In this document: positions 7,435 through 17,675 of the stretch, in pieces
Position numbering within the stretch: the stretch's first letter is position 1
How the letters are laid out: every line of letters begins with the position of its first letter
NCBI RefSeq assembly: GCF_000397065.2
Contig: NZ_KE007306.1
Coordinates: 484,623 to 524,273 of the forward strand
DNA from: Marinobacter lipolyticus SM19
GTDB taxonomy: Bacteria; Pseudomonadota; Gammaproteobacteria; Pseudomonadales; Oleiphilaceae
DNA: 39,651 nucleotides
Direction of reading: 5' to 3'
Notes under the pieces: generated by a model
Told to the model about the DNA's origin: nothing
What the model saw: the letters and a program-made list of their open reading frames with translations, nothing else
Databases searched by the model: none
Made by a program: the position numbers and the translations under genes

Positions 7435-8430
7435 ATGCAGACTGTCTCGGTTATAGGTTTTGATGGAGCTTTGGCCAGTGCCATTACTGGCGTCATTGAT
7501 CTGTTTCGGCTTGCCGGAGTGACCTGGGCACGGATAAACGGAGAGTCGCCTGAACCACAATTTACTACGCGCTTGCTAACAAAAGACGGGGCGCCCTGCC
7601 GCTGCATCAACGGCCTTACAATTCTGCCCGATGGGGCGTGGAACGAGCCCTGGGCCGGTGAAGACGGCACTGATCTGGTGATTATTCCGACCATTGGCGG
7701 ACCGATAGAACGGGTGCTGGCAGAGAACCCGGAGCTGATTGAGTGGCTTGCCGGTTTTCAGGCGTCGGATTCGGGGCAGGTGCGAGTGGCCAGTAACTGT
7801 ACCGGCGCCTTCATGCTGGCAGAGGCCGGGGTGTTGAATGGGCGGCAGGCGACGACCCATTGGGGGTTCAGCCACCAGTTCCGGCAACGGTACCCGGAGG
7901 TGGATCTGCATCAGGACAAGCTGGTGACGGTGGACGGGCAGATTGCCTGTGCGGGCGGCGGGATGGCCTGGTGGGATCTGGGGATTTATCTGGTGGAGCG
8001 ATACGCCGGGACTCAGGTGGCGCGGGAGCTGGCGAAGGCGTTTGTGATCGACGCCGGGCGCACCAGCCAGGCGCCTTACAGTGCCCTACAGGCCCGGCGG
8101 TACCATTCGGATGTGGCCATCCTGAAATTACAGGACTGGCTGGACGAACATTATGATCGACCGGTGACACTGCAATGTCTTGCCGCCCAGTGCGGCCTGA
8201 CGGAACGTTCGTTGATTCGACGATTCAGGGCCGCAACTGGCGACACCCCGACCAGCTACCTTCAGGTTCTGAGGATCGAGGCGGCACGACAACACCTGGA
8301 AAGTTCGCGAATATCGGTAGAAGAAGTGACCCACAAGGTAGGCTATGAAGACGTCAGTTCGTTCAGCCGGTTATTCCGAAAACACACCGGTCTGACACCG
8401 GGGACCTACCGCTCCAGATTTGCACATTAA
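7435..8430 (+). CDS. GlxA-type transcriptional regulator (DJ-1/PfpI + AraC HTH)
   Basis: A 331-residue protein with two domains. Residues 1 to about 200 form a DJ-1/PfpI-like fold with the nucleophile-elbow-like segment VASNCTGAFMLAEAGVLNG and the following ATTHW typical of GlxA regulators. Residues about 225-331 form an AraC/XylS DNA-binding domain with two helix-turn-helix motifs (LAAQCGLTERSLIRRFRAAT and VGYEDVSSFSRLFRKHTGLTP). The start ATG has GGAG five nt upstream. It is divergent from the acyl-CoA dehydrogenase operon, and regulators placed this way often control the neighbour, so control of that operon or of alkB is a reasonable inference. The effector is unknown. Confidence 0.92.
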   Translation: MQTVSVIGFDGALASAITGVIDLFRLAGVTWARINGESPEPQFTTRLLTKDGAPCRCINGLTILPDGAWNEPWAGEDGTDLVIIPTIGGPIERVLAENPELIEWLAGFQASDSGQVRVASNCTGAFMLAEAGVLNGRQATTHWGFSHQFRQRYPEVDLHQDKLVTVDGQIACAGGGMAWWDLGIYLVERYAGTQVARELAKAFVIDAGRTSQAPYSALQARRYHSDVAILKLQDWLDEHYDRPVTLQCLAAQCGLTERSLIRRFRAATGDTPTSYLQVLRIEAARQHLESSRISVEEVTHKVGYEDVSSFSRLFRKHTGLTPGTYRSRFAH

Positions 8431-8485
8431 TTCGCCTGAAACACCCGACTGGCCCGGGTTATGCATCAGTTTTAAATGTGAGCCA

Positions 8486-8505
8486 TTACGTGCCGCAGAA
8501 CGTAA
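8486..8505. promoter_or_regulatory. Inverted repeat TTACGT-8-ACGTAA upstream of a small ORF
   Basis: TTACGT (8486-8491) and ACGTAA (8500-8505) are perfect inverted repeats centred about 45 nt upstream of the 54-residue ORF. It could be an operator, but at 6 bp per arm chance is possible. Confidence 0.25.
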
Positions 8506-8541
8506 AGAATATCGACGGGTGTAAAAATGGGGAGGTTCGCC

Positions 8542-8706
8542 ATGAACGCACCGATCAGACAAAGCCAGGCAGACATTCTGAGCAAGCTTTATGACATGAA
8601 ACAGAAGCAACTCGCTCAGGCCTGGCAGCAGGGACACAGCTTACGTTGTCAGGTACTTGAAGCGGAAGCGGAAGCCATATTCAATGCCCTGAAGTCCATC
8701 CGGTAA
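8542..8706 (+). CDS. Small hypothetical protein, 54 residues
   Basis: A 54-codon ORF with a strong ribosome site (GGGGAGGTTCGCC-ATG). It begins MNAPIRQSQADILSKLYDMK and ends in ALKSIR. It is predicted almost entirely helical, with Gln- and Ala-rich amphipathic stretches, one Cys and no signal peptide. It lies about 110 nt after the GlxA-type regulator on the same strand and is followed by hairpins. I recognise no family. The good ribosome site and protein-like composition make it a probable gene, though short ORFs do arise by chance. Confidence 0.55.
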   Translation: MNAPIRQSQADILSKLYDMKQKQLAQAWQQGHSLRCQVLEAEAEAIFNALKSIR

Positions 8707-8727
8707 CGGATGTTTCATCACACAAAA

Positions 8728-8779
8728 GAGCCCCGTTCTGCGGATTGAGGCTCAACCTTTTCTTCGCTTGGCAGCGAAG
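8728..8779 (+). terminator. Hairpins between convergent small ORF and fadH
   Basis: GAGCC (8728-8732) pairs with GGCTC (8749-8753), with an inner CCG/CGG, and is followed by AACCTTTTCTT on the plus strand, a plausible weak terminator for the small ORF. Immediately after is a second perfect hairpin, CTTCGCT-TGGC-AGCGAAG (8762-8779). The roughly 100 nt from there to the fadH stop at 8876 show nothing else recognisable. Confidence 0.4.
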
Positions 8780-8875
8780 CTCAGAGACATTATCGATTCC
8801 ATCCGCACATCCAGTCAGTGCCCGAATGTGTCTCTAATGTGCCCTTCAACGTCACCGCCCCTGCGCCCCTTTTTG

Positions 8876-11336
<2,461 letters not shown>

Positions 11337-14138
11337 ATGTCGCTACCGCTGGTCGTTTTACTGCCCTTTCTAGGGGCTTTGGCAGCACCGTTGTTTGCCC
11401 AGGGAGGACGCACGGCAATTGCCATTGCCTCGTCTGTTCCCGCCATCATCGCGCTGGCAGCGCTCTATCCACACTGGCCCACCCTTGCCGACGGGGGCGT
11501 CGTCCTGCACAGCTACGAGTGGCTGCCGGCGCTTGGCATTTCCTTCAGTTTCCGTCTGGACGGCCTGTCGCTGCTGTTTGCCTTGCTGATCCTGGTTATC
11601 GGCCTGCTGATCATTCTGTATGCCCGTTACTACCTGAAAGCCAAAGAGAACGTCGGCAAGTTCTACTCCCTGCTGCTGTGTTTCATGGGCTCGATGCTGG
11701 GTATTGTTCTGTCCAGCAACCTGCTGCTGATGCTGGTGTTCTGGGAACTGACCAGCCTGACGTCGTTCCTGCTGATCAGTTTCTGGAACCATAAACAGGA
11801 CGCCCGTCGCGGCGCCCGCATGGCGCTGGCCGTCACCGGTGGAGGCGGCCTGGCGCTGATGGCGGGCATTCTGATTCTCGGTAACATCGTTGGCAGTTTC
11901 GAGTTGGACGACGTCCTGGCCGCTGGTGACCTCATAAAGAGTCATAGCCTGTACCCTGTCGCCCTCACCCTGGTGTTGCTCGGCGCTTTCACCAAGTCGG
12001 CCCAGTTCCCGTTCCATTTCTGGCTGCCCCACGCCATGCAGGCGCCCACTCCGGTATCGGCGTACCTGCACTCCGCCACCATGGTAAAGGCCGGCATATT
12101 TCTGATGGCCCGCCTTTACCCGGCGCTGGCCGGCACCGAACAGTGGTTCTATATGGTGAGCTTCACCGGCATGGCCACTCTGTTGATTGGTGCGTATGTC
12201 GCTATGTTCAAGCACGACCTCAAGGGCCTGCTGGCGCATTCAACGGTCAGTCATCTGGGCTTGATTACGCTGCTGTTTGGCATGGGTACGCAGCTGGCCG
12301 CAGTAGCGGCGGTTTTTCATGTCATCAATCACGCCACCTTCAAGGCGTCGCTGTTTATGGCGGCCGGTATCATCGATCACGAAACCGGTACCCGGGACAT
12401 GCGACGAATCAACGGTCTCTGGCGCTATATGCCCCACACCGCCACCCTGGCCATGGTCGCTGCCGCCTCGATGGCAGGTGTACCGTTGCTCAATGGCTTC
12501 CTGAGCAAGGAGATGTTCTTTGCCGAATCCCTGCAGCTGAACCTGCCCGGATTCTGGGCCTGGGTACCACCGCTGGTCGCCACCCTTGCGGGGATCTTTG
12601 CCGTCGCTTATTCGGCACGCTTTATCCATGACGTGTTCTTCAACGGCAAACCGGTGGATCTGCCGATTTTTCCGCCCCATGAGCCCCCGCGCTACATGAA
12701 GATCCCCGTGGAAATCCTGGTGTTTGCCTGCATCATGGTCGGGGTGTTCCCCGCCATCTCCGTTGGCCCGCTGCTCTACGCCGCTGCCGCTGCCACGCTT
12801 GGCGGGAACGTACCGGAATATCATCTGACGATCGCTCACGGTTTCAACCTGCCGTTGGTGATGAGTTTTGCCGCCTTCTTTGGTGGCCTGCTCATGTACA
12901 GTCAGCGCCAGCGTTTCTTCGATTTCCATGCCCGCTTCAAGGAAATTGATGAGAAGGCGGTTTTCGAGGCCGTCATTTCCTGGCTGACCACTTCAGCCAA
13001 TCGGCTGACGTCCCGCATCGAAAACGGCTCTTTGCAGCGGTATGCCACACTGCTGGTTATCAGTGTACTCGCAGTTGCGATCGTACCGCTGACCAGTCTG
13101 GGAGTGTTTATTGGCGAGAATGGGCTATCTCCCATTGATTGGCCCACGCTGATAGGCATTGTTGTACTGATCCTCTGTGCCCTGGCAACAGCGGTTCTGC
13201 ATCGGGAGCGCTTCTATGCCCTGGTCCTGCTGAGTGTTGTTGGCCTTCTGGTGTCTCTCGGCTTTGCCCGTTTCTCCGCACCGGATCTGGCCATGACCCA
13301 GCTATCCGTTGAAGTCGTGACCATCGTTCTGCTGATGCTGGCCCTTTTTTACATGCCTTCCTGGACCCCCATAGAAAGCTCAACCAGCCAACGGGTCCGT
13401 GATGCAGTGATTGCTCTGGCTGCAGGTACAGGCATGACGCTGGTAACTCTGGCGATGCTTACCGGACCGTTTACGTCCATTTCCGAGTATTTTCTCGAGA
13501 ACAGTAAGCCGGGCGGCGGCGGCACCAATGTGGTGAACGTCATTCTGGTTGACTTCCGGGGCTTCGATACCCTTGGTGAAATTACCGTGTTGGCGATTGC
13601 CGCCCTGGGCATCTACGCCATGCTCAAGAATACCGTGCTGACGCCTCCGCCCGGTGACGGGCAGGGGCACGCCTGGAACCGGGATGCCTATCCGTTGATG
13701 TTGCGGCAGATTGCTCGGCCCATGCTACCCCTGGCACTGATGGTGTCTGCTTATATTTTCCTGCGCGGTCACAACATGCCCGGTGGCGGTTTCATCGCCG
13801 GGCTGATTACGGCAATAGCCCTTATTCTCCAGTACATCGCCAGCGGCATGATCTGGACCCAGCATCGGGTGCCGTTCCGCTACCACAACGTCATTGGCCT
13901 CGGGCTGCTATTTGCGGTAATCGCCGGTGCCGCCAGCTATTCATTTGGCTATCCCTTCCTGACCAGCACGTTCGAATACATCAAGTGGCCGGTTGTCGGC
14001 AAATTCGAAGTGGCTTCGGCCCTGGTGTTTGATTTGGGGGTCTACCTCACCGTCATCGGCGCAACACTACTGGCACTGGTCAGCATTGGCCGCCTGTCAC
14101 CGCATTCCGCCATCAAAAGCAACAAGGAGAGCGCATAA
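11337..14138 (+). CDS. mrpA: Mrp Na+/H+ antiporter subunit A fused to subunit B
   Basis: A 933-residue polytopic membrane protein, the largest subunit of the Mrp (Mnh/Pha/Sha) cation/proton antiporter complex. The first 500 residues are NuoL-like and carry the conserved antiporter charges: Glu137 in FWELT, Lys220, HFWLPHAM (227-234) and Lys251 in MVKAGIF. The middle part (about 600-760) is the MrpA C-terminal extension. From about residue 778 it continues into an MrpB domain (PLMLRQIARPMLPLALM, then GHNMPGGGFIAG), so A and B are one polypeptide, as in group 2 Mrp operons. It overlaps mrpC by one base (TAATG). The start has ACGAGG nine nt upstream. Confidence 0.96.
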   Translation: MSLPLVVLLPFLGALAAPLFAQGGRTAIAIASSVPAIIALAALYPHWPTLADGGVVLHSYEWLPALGISFSFRLDGLSLLFALLILVIGLLIILYARYYLKAKENVGKFYSLLLCFMGSMLGIVLSSNLLLMLVFWELTSLTSFLLISFWNHKQDARRGARMALAVTGGGGLALMAGILILGNIVGSFELDDVLAAGDLIKSHSLYPVALTLVLLGAFTKSAQFPFHFWLPHAMQAPTPVSAYLHSATMVKAGIFLMARLYPALAGTEQWFYMVSFTGMATLLIGAYVAMFKHDLKGLLAHSTVSHLGLITLLFGMGTQLAAVAAVFHVINHATFKASLFMAAGIIDHETGTRDMRRINGLWRYMPHTATLAMVAAASMAGVPLLNGFLSKEMFFAESLQLNLPGFWAWVPPLVATLAGIFAVAYSARFIHDVFFNGKPVDLPIFPPHEPPRYMKIPVEILVFACIMVGVFPAISVGPLLYAAAAATLGGNVPEYHLTIAHGFNLPLVMSFAAFFGGLLMYSQRQRFFDFHARFKEIDEKAVFEAVISWLTTSANRLTSRIENGSLQRYATLLVISVLAVAIVPLTSLGVFIGENGLSPIDWPTLIGIVVLILCALATAVLHRERFYALVLLSVVGLLVSLGFARFSAPDLAMTQLSVEVVTIVLLMLALFYMPSWTPIESSTSQRVRDAVIALAAGTGMTLVTLAMLTGPFTSISEYFLENSKPGGGGTNVVNVILVDFRGFDTLGEITVLAIAALGIYAMLKNTVLTPPPGDGQGHAWNRDAYPLMLRQIARPMLPLALMVSAYIFLRGHNMPGGGFIAGLITAIALILQYIASGMIWTQHRVPFRYHNVIGLGLLFAVIAGAASYSFGYPFLTSTFEYIKWPVVGKFEVASALVFDLGVYLTVIGATLLALVSIGRLSPHSAIKSNKESA

Positions 14139-14509
14139 TGGAGTTGGCATTCGCTCTGGCCATCGGTGCACTGACCGCCTCCGGTGTATACCTGTTATTA
14201 AGGGCCCGGACCTTCCCGGTCGTGATTGGCCTGACGCTGCTGTCCTACGGCGTCAATCTGTTCCTGTTTTCTTCCGGCCGGCTGGCTACCGGCGGGCAGC
14301 CCATCATCGGCAGCACCAGTCAGTATTCAGATCCTCTGCCACAGGCGCTGGTTCTGACAGCCATTGTGATTGGTTTTGCCATGACGGCATTTGTGGTGGT
14401 GCTGGCACTTCGGAACCTGGCAGACAATGAAGACGATCATGTCGATGGATACCAGTCCGAACCAAAGTCCAGAAAGAAGACAGAAGACGCGGAGGTATCC
14501 GGCAAATGA
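14138..14509 (+). CDS. mrpC: Mrp antiporter subunit C (NuoK-like)
   Basis: A 123-residue protein with three hydrophobic helices (about 1-24, 28-50 and 67-95), homologous to complex I subunit NuoK. Segments such as GVYLLLRARTFPVVIGLTLL and IGFAMTAFVVVLALR are typical. It is the third functional subunit of the Mrp complex. The tail after residue 100 is hydrophilic and charged. Its start overlaps the mrpA stop, and its stop overlaps the mrpD start by four bases (ATGA), so the whole block is translationally coupled. Confidence 0.95.
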   Translation: MELAFALAIGALTASGVYLLLRARTFPVVIGLTLLSYGVNLFLFSSGRLATGGQPIIGSTSQYSDPLPQALVLTAIVIGFAMTAFVVVLALRNLADNEDDHVDGYQSEPKSRKKTEDAEVSGK

Positions 14510-16023
14510 ACCACTGGCTTACCGCGCCCATTCTGATTCCACTTCTGGGCGGCATCCTTCAGGTCTTCATGGGGTACGCCCCCATCAGCCTGCGCCGGAC
14601 CCTGGCCATGACGACGACGGTGCTGATGCTGGTATCCGCGATTGTACTCCTGGTGCTCGCCGACGACGGCAGCTACCGGGCCTATGCCTTTGGCAACTGG
14701 CAACCACCGTTCGGCATCGTCCTGGTCCTGGACCGTCTCGCGGCGCTGATGCTGGTATTAACAGCCACACTTGCCCTGTTCTGCCACATTTATTCTATTG
14801 GCGGGGCCGATGAGGGTAACCGGCAATTTCACGCCCTGTTTCTGTTTCAGTTGCTGGGGCTGAACATCGCCTTTCTGACCGGTGACCTGTTCAACCTGTT
14901 TGTGGCCTTCGAAGTACTGCTGATTGCCTCATACGGACTGCTGATGCATGGCACAGGCACAGCACGCACGGTGCCGGGACTGCACTACGTGGTCCTGAAC
15001 CTGGCCGGCTCTTCTGTCTTCCTGATCAGCGTGGGAATGATATACAGCGTTACCGGCACCCTGAACATGGCCGACCTTGCGCTGCAGGTCCCCAAGGTCA
15101 GCGGTGAGAACCTGCTCATTGTCAAAGCAGCCGGGATGATGTTGCTGGTGGTGTTTGGCCTTAAAGCTGCCATCCTGCCCCTGTGTTTCTGGCTGCCAAA
15201 AGCCTATGCCAATGCGACCGCTCCGGTCGCGGCGCTCTTTGCCGTAATGACCAAGGTGGGCATTTACGCCATCCTTCGCGTCTACACACTGATCTTTGGC
15301 GACCAGGCAGGCGAACTCGCCGGCCTGGGTATGGACTGGCTGTTCCCACTGGCATTGATCACCCTGGCCATGGGCGTCATCGGCGCGCTTGGCTCAGAAA
15401 GCCTGAAAACCCTGGTGGCCTGGCAAGTCATCATTTCCGTGGGCACCCTTCTGGCGGCAATGTCCCTGGGATCCGAGGCGGGTACTTCAGCCGCACTGTT
15501 CTACCTGCTCAACACTACCTGGGTGGTGGGCGGCCTGTTCCTGGTGGCAGACCTGATCAGCCGACAACGTGGTACTGCCAGGGACCGGATCGTAACGGCA
15601 CCCAGAATGCACAACCGCACGTTCCTCAGCACTCTGTTCCTGATCGGCGCCGTTGCAGCGGCCGGTCTGCCGCCATTGGGTGGTTTCTTCGCCAAGCTGC
15701 TGATCCTCCAGGCCGCAACGCCAGGCATACAAATGGCATGGTTGTGGTCGGTGGTGCTGGGCGGCGGTTTCTTCACACTCATTGCATACAGTCGTGCCGG
15801 CAGCATCGTATTCTGGCGAACCGTCGATGGTCACGTTCAAGATCCGGGAAAACTCAGTGGTACCGTGTCAGTCTCGGCCGGAGCACTGGTCGCCCTGAGC
15901 GTGGTGATCGTCATCCTGGCCGGACCTATCACCCGCTATGCCGATGCAACAGCAGCACAGCTGCACAACAGCGATGCCTATATTGAAATACTGAAGACAC
16001 CCATGGTGGGGGAGGAAAACTGA
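14506..16023 (+). CDS. mrpD: Mrp antiporter subunit D (NuoM/N-like)
   Basis: A 505-residue polytopic antiporter-like subunit, homologous to complex I NuoM/NuoN and MrpA. The conserved Glu136 lies in FVAFEVLLIASYG, with Lys220 and Lys250 in the proton-path helices (FGLKAAILPLCFWLPKAY; FAVMTKVGIYAILR). It has about 14 hydrophobic segments. With MrpA it is thought to form the cation and proton channels. It overlaps mrpC by four bases and mrpE by one base (TGATG). Confidence 0.96.
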   Translation: MNHWLTAPILIPLLGGILQVFMGYAPISLRRTLAMTTTVLMLVSAIVLLVLADDGSYRAYAFGNWQPPFGIVLVLDRLAALMLVLTATLALFCHIYSIGGADEGNRQFHALFLFQLLGLNIAFLTGDLFNLFVAFEVLLIASYGLLMHGTGTARTVPGLHYVVLNLAGSSVFLISVGMIYSVTGTLNMADLALQVPKVSGENLLIVKAAGMMLLVVFGLKAAILPLCFWLPKAYANATAPVAALFAVMTKVGIYAILRVYTLIFGDQAGELAGLGMDWLFPLALITLAMGVIGALGSESLKTLVAWQVIISVGTLLAAMSLGSEAGTSAALFYLLNTTWVVGGLFLVADLISRQRGTARDRIVTAPRMHNRTFLSTLFLIGAVAAAGLPPLGGFFAKLLILQAATPGIQMAWLWSVVLGGGFFTLIAYSRAGSIVFWRTVDGHVQDPGKLSGTVSVSAGALVALSVVIVILAGPITRYADATAAQLHNSDAYIEILKTPMVGEEN

Positions 16024-16511
16024 TGTTTGATCGCCTGAACTTCCCACAGCCATGGCTCAGCGTGACCCTTTTTGTGGTCTGGCAGTTTCTAAGTAACGAC
16101 ATTTCCGGTGCCAGCGTAGTGATGGGGCTAATTCTGGCCTGGCTTATACCCCAGCTGACCCAGGGCTTCTGGCCGGAACGCCCGACCCTTTCCAGGCCAT
16201 GGCGGATGCCGGGTTATCTGTTGCGGGTATTGGTGGATATTGTCGTCGCCAGCATCACAGTTGCCCGCCTGATCTTGAGTGGCCGTACCCCGAAACCGGT
16301 TTTCGTCAGCTACCCGCTGGAACTGGAGCAACCCATGGCCATAACAATCCTTGCCAGCACGATTTCCCTCACCCCCGGAACGGTGAGCGCGGATGTCAGT
16401 GACGACCAGAGAATACTGTTGATTCACACCCTGGACGCAAGCAACGAACAGGACGTCATTGACGCCATCAAACAACGCTATGAGAAGCCACTGCTGGAGA
16501 TGTTTCAATGA
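16023..16511 (+). CDS. mrpE: Mrp antiporter subunit E
   Basis: A 162-residue protein with two hydrophobic helices near the N-terminus (about 10-45 and 66-88) and a soluble C-terminal domain. The segment ITILASTISLTPGTVSADVS is the hallmark of MrpE. It is an accessory subunit needed for assembly or full activity of the complex. It starts within the mrpD stop (TGATG) and overlaps mrpF by four bases (ATGA). Confidence 0.95.
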   Translation: MFDRLNFPQPWLSVTLFVVWQFLSNDISGASVVMGLILAWLIPQLTQGFWPERPTLSRPWRMPGYLLRVLVDIVVASITVARLILSGRTPKPVFVSYPLELEQPMAITILASTISLTPGTVSADVSDDQRILLIHTLDASNEQDVIDAIKQRYEKPLLEMFQ

Positions 16512-16777
16512 TTGGCATTGCTCTCAACATAACTATCGGGATGGTCGTGCTAGCGACTCTGCTGAATGTCTACCGGCTGATCAAGGGTCCCGATGCCCCT
16601 GACCGGGTTCTGGCTCTGGATACCCTTTATATCAACGCCATCGCACTGATCATCCTGCTCGGCATCACCCTCGGAACGCGCCTGTACCTGGAAGCAGCGC
16701 TACTTATTGCTGTCATGGGCTTTGTGGGTACCGTTGCCATGGCCAAATATCTGAAGCGGGGCAGTGTCATTGAATAG
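16508..16777 (+). CDS. mrpF: Mrp antiporter subunit F
   Basis: An 89-residue protein with three hydrophobic helices and the family segment GPDAPDRVLALDTLYINAIA (about 29-48). It ends MAKYLKRGSVIE. It forms part of the small-subunit core of the complex. It starts inside the mrpE stop codon context (ATGA) and is separated from mrpG by 39 nt, the only gap in the operon. Confidence 0.95.
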   Translation: MIGIALNITIGMVVLATLLNVYRLIKGPDAPDRVLALDTLYINAIALIILLGITLGTRLYLEAALLIAVMGFVGTVAMAKYLKRGSVIE

Positions 16778-16816
16778 GTCCCTGAACGTAATGACGGTAA
16801 ACGGAGGACATCGCCC

Positions 16817-17149
16817 ATGAGCGCACTCACCGAGTACACCATCACTGCACTGCTACTGATCGGGGGAGCCTTTACCCTGGTCGGAGCCATTGGCCTCGCC
16901 CGGCTGCCGGACTTTTATACCCGCCTGCACGGGCCAACCAAAGCCACAACGCTCGGTGTGGGCGCCATTATTCTGGCGTCCGTCGTCTATTTCAGCTTCC
17001 AGGGAGAAGGCATTGGTATCACCGAGATTCTGATTACCGCGTTCCTGTTCCTGACCGCGCCAATCAGCGCCAACATTATGGCCAAGGCCGCCATGCACCT
17101 CGGCGTCGATGTTATGGATGGCACCAGAGGCAGTCCCTGGGAGCAATAA
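16817..17149 (+). CDS. mrpG: Mrp antiporter subunit G
   Basis: A 110-residue protein with three hydrophobic helices. The segment LARLPDFYTRLHGPTKATTL (about 29-48) is the signature of MnhG/PhaG. GGAGGACATCGCCC precedes the ATG. It completes the A/B-C-D-E-F-G set, so all subunits needed for a Mrp complex are encoded. The operon is followed by a separate promoter for ppnP rather than an obvious strong terminator. Confidence 0.95.
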   Translation: MSALTEYTITALLLIGGAFTLVGAIGLARLPDFYTRLHGPTKATTLGVGAIILASVVYFSFQGEGIGITEILITAFLFLTAPISANIMAKAAMHLGVDVMDGTRGSPWEQ

Positions 17150-17169
17150 CCCGGGCGGCAAAATTGTCA

Positions 17170-17197
17170 TTGGATAGAAAGCAAATTGCCGTATAGT
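17170..17197 (+). promoter_or_regulatory. Possible sigma-70 promoter of ppnP
   Basis: TTGGAT (17170-17175) and TATAGT (17192-17197) are separated by 16 bp and lie about 33 nt before the ppnP start, which has AAGGAG upstream. The -10 matches well, the -35 only in TTG. Confidence 0.4.
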
Positions 17198-17229
17198 AGG
17201 CCCCCACTTTCAATCAAGGAGCCATCCCC

Positions 17230-17511
17230 ATGCTGAATGTAAACGAATACTTTGACGGCAAGGCGAAGTCCATCTCCTTCCAGACCTCCACTCTACCGGC
17301 CACCGTTGGTGTGATCAGCCCGGGCGAATACGAGTTTGGAACCAGCAAAAAAGAAACCATGACAGTGATCAGCGGTGCCCTGACGGTTCTGCTTCCGGGC
17401 ATGGAAGAGTGGATGACCTACGGTTCTGGTGAGAGTTTTGATGTTGCCGGCCAGGCAAGCTTCAAAGCGAAAACCGATATCGATACCGCCTACCTCTGCA
17501 CCTACGAATAA
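17230..17511 (+). CDS. ppnP: Pyrimidine/purine nucleoside phosphorylase PpnP (YaiE/DUF1255)
   Basis: A 93-residue single-domain cupin that matches E. coli PpnP along its length: the start MLNVNEYFDGKAKSI, the middle EEWMTYGSGESFDV, and the core MTVISGALTVLLPG. PpnP cleaves nucleosides with phosphate to give the base and (deoxy)ribose 1-phosphate with broad specificity. It is cytosolic. The gene has its own promoter-like sequence and a strong ribosome site (AAGGAG) and is followed by a long inverted repeat at 17529-17580, so it is probably monocistronic. Confidence 0.95.
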   Translation: MLNVNEYFDGKAKSISFQTSTLPATVGVISPGEYEFGTSKKETMTVISGALTVLLPGMEEWMTYGSGESFDVAGQASFKAKTDIDTAYLCTYE

Positions 17512-17528
17512 ATCAGATCGGCGCCATT

Positions 17529-17580
17529 AAATTGCAGAGCGAAACAGTATTTCTGTAACACCTGATTCGTTCTGCAATTT
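17529..17580 (+). terminator. Nested inverted repeat after ppnP
   Basis: Arms 17529-17543 and 17566-17580 match in 14 of 15 positions, with a small inner hairpin ACAG-TATTT-CTGT in the loop. The right arm ends in a run of five T (17578-17582). The stem is AT-rich, so it is a plausible but not strong terminator. It lies 18 nt after the ppnP stop. Confidence 0.5.
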
Positions 17581-17675
17581 TTCTGCATTTCAAGGTTCCG
17601 GTTTCCGCCAAAGTGTGTCAGATTTACTCCTGTTTCTCGCAATAACATCAACAACCGGGAAAGAGGTAACACGTA

